This document shows positions 57,714 through 59,467 of a stretch of 59,467 bases of DNA, piece by piece. Source of the stretch: Planctomycetaceae bacterium. Lineage in GTDB: Bacteria; Planctomycetota; Planctomycetia; Pirellulales; UBA1268. The stretch covers positions 1 through 59,467 of the forward strand of contig CANFQO010000013.1 of NCBI GenBank assembly GCA_947449135.1. Direction: 5' to 3'. Both the position numbers and the translations under genes were made by a program. How positions within the stretch are numbered: position 1 is the stretch's first letter; every line of letters begins with the position of its first letter. Under the pieces are notes generated by a model, which was given only the letters and a program-made list of their open reading frames with translations, did no database searches and was not told the origin of the DNA.

Positions 57714-59467
57714 CGGTTCGTCCTGCGTGTCGTCTTCCACCGGTTGGTCTGACTCGTCGGATGCTTCCGGCTCGTCAGGCATGTCGGCCGCCTGCTCACG
57801 GGCCAGCGCAAGATTGCGGCGGATGCCGTCGTTGCGAAGCTCCTCCGGGATCTGCTCCAGGAGTTCGAGCGCCTCGTCAGGGTGGCCGATTTCGAGCAGG
57901 CAACTGGCCAGATTGTTGAACGGCTCGATCCGGTGTGGATAGCGGTTGGCCGCCAGATTGAAGCACTCGATCGCCTCGTCGAAGCGGCCGGTACCGGCGT
58001 AGAGAATGCCCAGGTTGTTGATGACATACATCCGGTTGGGGTTATCGATCCGCGCCTGCTCAAGACACTCGATCGCCTCCGGTAGATGGCCCAGCCGCAT
58101 GTGTGCCATGCCTTCGAGAAACGCCACCGGGCTGACGAGCGGATCGAGGGTCTTCCAGGGAGTGCGGGCCCGCCGTGCCGCCGCGAGCATCTCCTCCCAC
58201 TTTCCTTCTCGCCAGGCCCGCCGTGCCAGGATCACGTCCTTCTCCTGCTGGATCGCCGCCAGGGAGTAGGTGATGCCCAGCCCGAGCGCCGCCACCAGCA
58301 GGGGCACGACCACCAGTCGGCCGAGCCGTGATAGCCGTGCAAGGTGGTCGGCATCGTCTCCAGAAGTGCTGCCGGCCGCCGGCGCAATGCCATGCTTGAC
58401 CACGGTGACGACCGCCAGCAGCAGCGACAGATACACCTGATGGTTGATCCGCTCCAAGGGGAAGTCGAAGCACGACAGCGTGCTATAGGAGACGAGGCCC
58501 ACCAAGCCCACCAGCGCCAGCCAGCGATCGGCCGGCGGCCCGTTGCTCCGCAGGATCGTTCGGATGGCGGCGAAGGCGGCCACGAAGCATCCCACAAACA
58601 GCAGGATGCCGAGCACGCCCTTCTCGACGAAGACCCAGAGAAAATCGTTGTGGGGTTGCACCCAGTTGGTGTGCACGTTGGAGAAGTCGAGGTCGTCGTC
58701 ACCGAAATATTCGTGGAGCCGGACGGTGAAGTTGCCGGCGCCGACGCCGGTGAGCAGGTGGTCGGCGATCATCTGGGACGTCACCCCCCAGATCATCAGC
58801 CGGCCGCCTTCACGCGGCAGGGCGTCCGGGTCGGCAGGGGCCACGAAGATGCTGCGGAACCGCTGGGCGAAGACGTTGTCGGCAGGGGCGGTAGCGATGC
58901 CGCCAGCAAGGGCGACAAGTCCAGCGAGGCAGATGGCGGCCAAGCCATTGCGGACCCGTTGCGACATATTGAACCGGGCCGGGTGCACGAGCAACACGCT
59001 GACGCCGGCCGCTATTCCGGCGAGCACTGCCAGCCAGGCGGCCCGGGACTGGAGCAAGAGGATCATCAGTAGCACTGCCACCGCCGCTACCGCCGCCAGC
59101 CCCCGCCAGCCTCTGCGGAGGAGCACCACGCCGCCGACGCACCACGGCAGGAAGAGTGCCAGGATGCCAGCGTAGAGGTTCACGCTCGACATCAGCGCCG
59201 TGATCTGCTCCATCGCGCGGCGGTCCATCGCCCCGCGGCCGTGGAGGCCCACTCCCAATTTCGTCACGATCTCGTAGCCGCCCACCCCGACGCCAACCAG
59301 ACCGGCCACGATGGCCACTCTCAGCAACAACTCCTGCCAGCGTGGCACGATCGGCAAGAGCAGACAGAACAGACAGAGCGTCAGGAAGGTCGCCAGAGTC
59401 CGGAAGAGATCGGTGAATCCGGCCGAGACGTTGACCGCCACCAGCAGCGATCCAAAGGTGACGAGGA
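57699..59467 (-). CDS. O-antigen ligase/polymerase-like membrane protein with TPR tail (5' end outside window)
   Basis: The frame is open to the window edge with no clear start (the first in-window GTG is at 59441), so the N-terminus is missing. About 589 codons are visible. The membrane part has at least nine hydrophobic helices and the Wzy_C/O-antigen ligase loop with LLQSRAAWLAV, GRLMIWGVTSQMIADHLLTGVGAGNF and NWVQPHNDFLWVFVEKGVLG. The H-N-D-F motif is typical of the WaaL/Wzy group. The C-terminal third carries TPR units (CLEQARIDNPNRMYVINNLGILYAGTGRFDEAIECFN). It should join or polymerise surface glycans. The last codons lie within repeat copy C. Confidence 0.88.
   Translation of the reverse strand, partial: LVTFGSLLVAVNVSAGFTDLFRTLATFLTLCLFCLLLPIVPRWQELLLRVAIVAGLVGVGVGGYEIVTKLGVGLHGRGAMDRRAMEQITALMSSVNLYAGILALFLPWCVGGVVLLRRGWRGLAAVAAVAVLLMILLLQSRAAWLAVLAGIAAGVSVLLVHPARFNMSQRVRNGLAAICLAGLVALAGGIATAPADNVFAQRFRSIFVAPADPDALPREGGRLMIWGVTSQMIADHLLTGVGAGNFTVRLHEYFGDDDLDFSNVHTNWVQPHNDFLWVFVEKGVLGILLFVGCFVAAFAAIRTILRSNGPPADRWLALVGLVGLVSYSTLSCFDFPLERINHQVYLSLLLAVVTVVKHGIAPAAGSTSGDDADHLARLSRLGRLVVVPLLVAALGLGITYSLAAIQQEKDVILARRAWREGKWEEMLAAARRARTPWKTLDPLVSPVAFLEGMAHMRLGHLPEAIECLEQARIDNPNRMYVINNLGILYAGTGRFDEAIECFNLAANRYPHRIEPFNNLASCLLEIGHPDEALELLEQIPEELRNDGIRRNLALAREQAADMPDEPEASDESDQPVEDDTQDEPITQE

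Overview
This looks like a chromosomal segment of a planctomycete, most likely of the Pirellulales group (inference). The DNA is GC-rich. It carries several lineage hallmarks: a giant secreted c-type cytochrome/beta-propeller protein, a DUF1549/DUF1553 plus DUF1501 pair, an SHD1-domain secreted protein, multi-domain sulfatases and PQQ-like propellers. Most of the window is core chromosome. The genes around 18.6-24.3 kb strongly suggest that it contains the replication origin.

Layout. 1-8 kb, minus strand: a truncated PQQ-like propeller, the cytochrome/propeller protein, a tandem double sulfatase and galactokinase. 8-15.7 kb, plus strand: a PatB/MalY C-S lyase, an EF-hand protein, the DUF1549/1553 and DUF1501 pair, a small membrane protein, Xaa-Pro aminopeptidase and an FKBP isomerase. 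15.7-19.5 kb, minus strand: a UDP-galactopyranose-mutase-like flavoprotein, a cysteine desulfurase and a minimal DnaA whose stop codon nearly touches the desulfurase start. 19.5-20.2 kb: a lower-GC gap with DnaA-box-like and TGTTGG motifs, the putative oriC. 20.2-24.3 kb, plus strand: dnaN, a DciA/DUF721 helicase-loader homologue and gyrB. Genes on both sides point away from the gap.

24.3-29.8 kb, plus strand: a tight six-gene sugar catabolic operon. It encodes a UxaE-family epimerase, a TIM-barrel isomerase, an FucU mutarotase, an aldo/keto reductase, a fuconolactonase-type amidohydrolase and a zinc alcohol dehydrogenase. I read it as oxidative, non-phosphorylating degradation of L-fucose or a related sugar, with no dehydratase encoded here. 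With the sulfatases and galK it suggests a scavenger of sulfated polysaccharides. 29.8-39.2 kb: a thioredoxin-fold secreted protein, pgk, the SHD1 protein, B12-dependent ribonucleotide reductase, a PfpI-like protein and a Fur-family regulator.

39.3-42.2 kb is the accessory patch: an NmrA-like reductase and MarR regulator around a perfect 16-bp palindrome, then a 1.2-kb micro-island bounded by 20-bp direct repeats. One repeat is the 3' end of tRNA-Asn, and the island carries an overlapping DUF4160/DUF2442 pair. 42.3-45.8 kb: an RsbW-like/STAS partner-switch pair and groES-groEL with a strong terminator. 45.8-48.4 kb: feoA, feoB and a 53-aa membrane protein behind a perfect 7-1-7 Fur-type box. 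48.4-59.5 kb: bioD, a GT2 glycosyltransferase, a GH57 glucanotransferase, galT, a peroxiredoxin, dgkA, aqpZ, a second PQQ-like propeller, hisI and a 5'-truncated O-antigen-ligase/TPR protein. Two intergenic gaps in this last stretch hold copies of a mosaic palindromic repeat whose hairpin shows compensatory base changes between copies.
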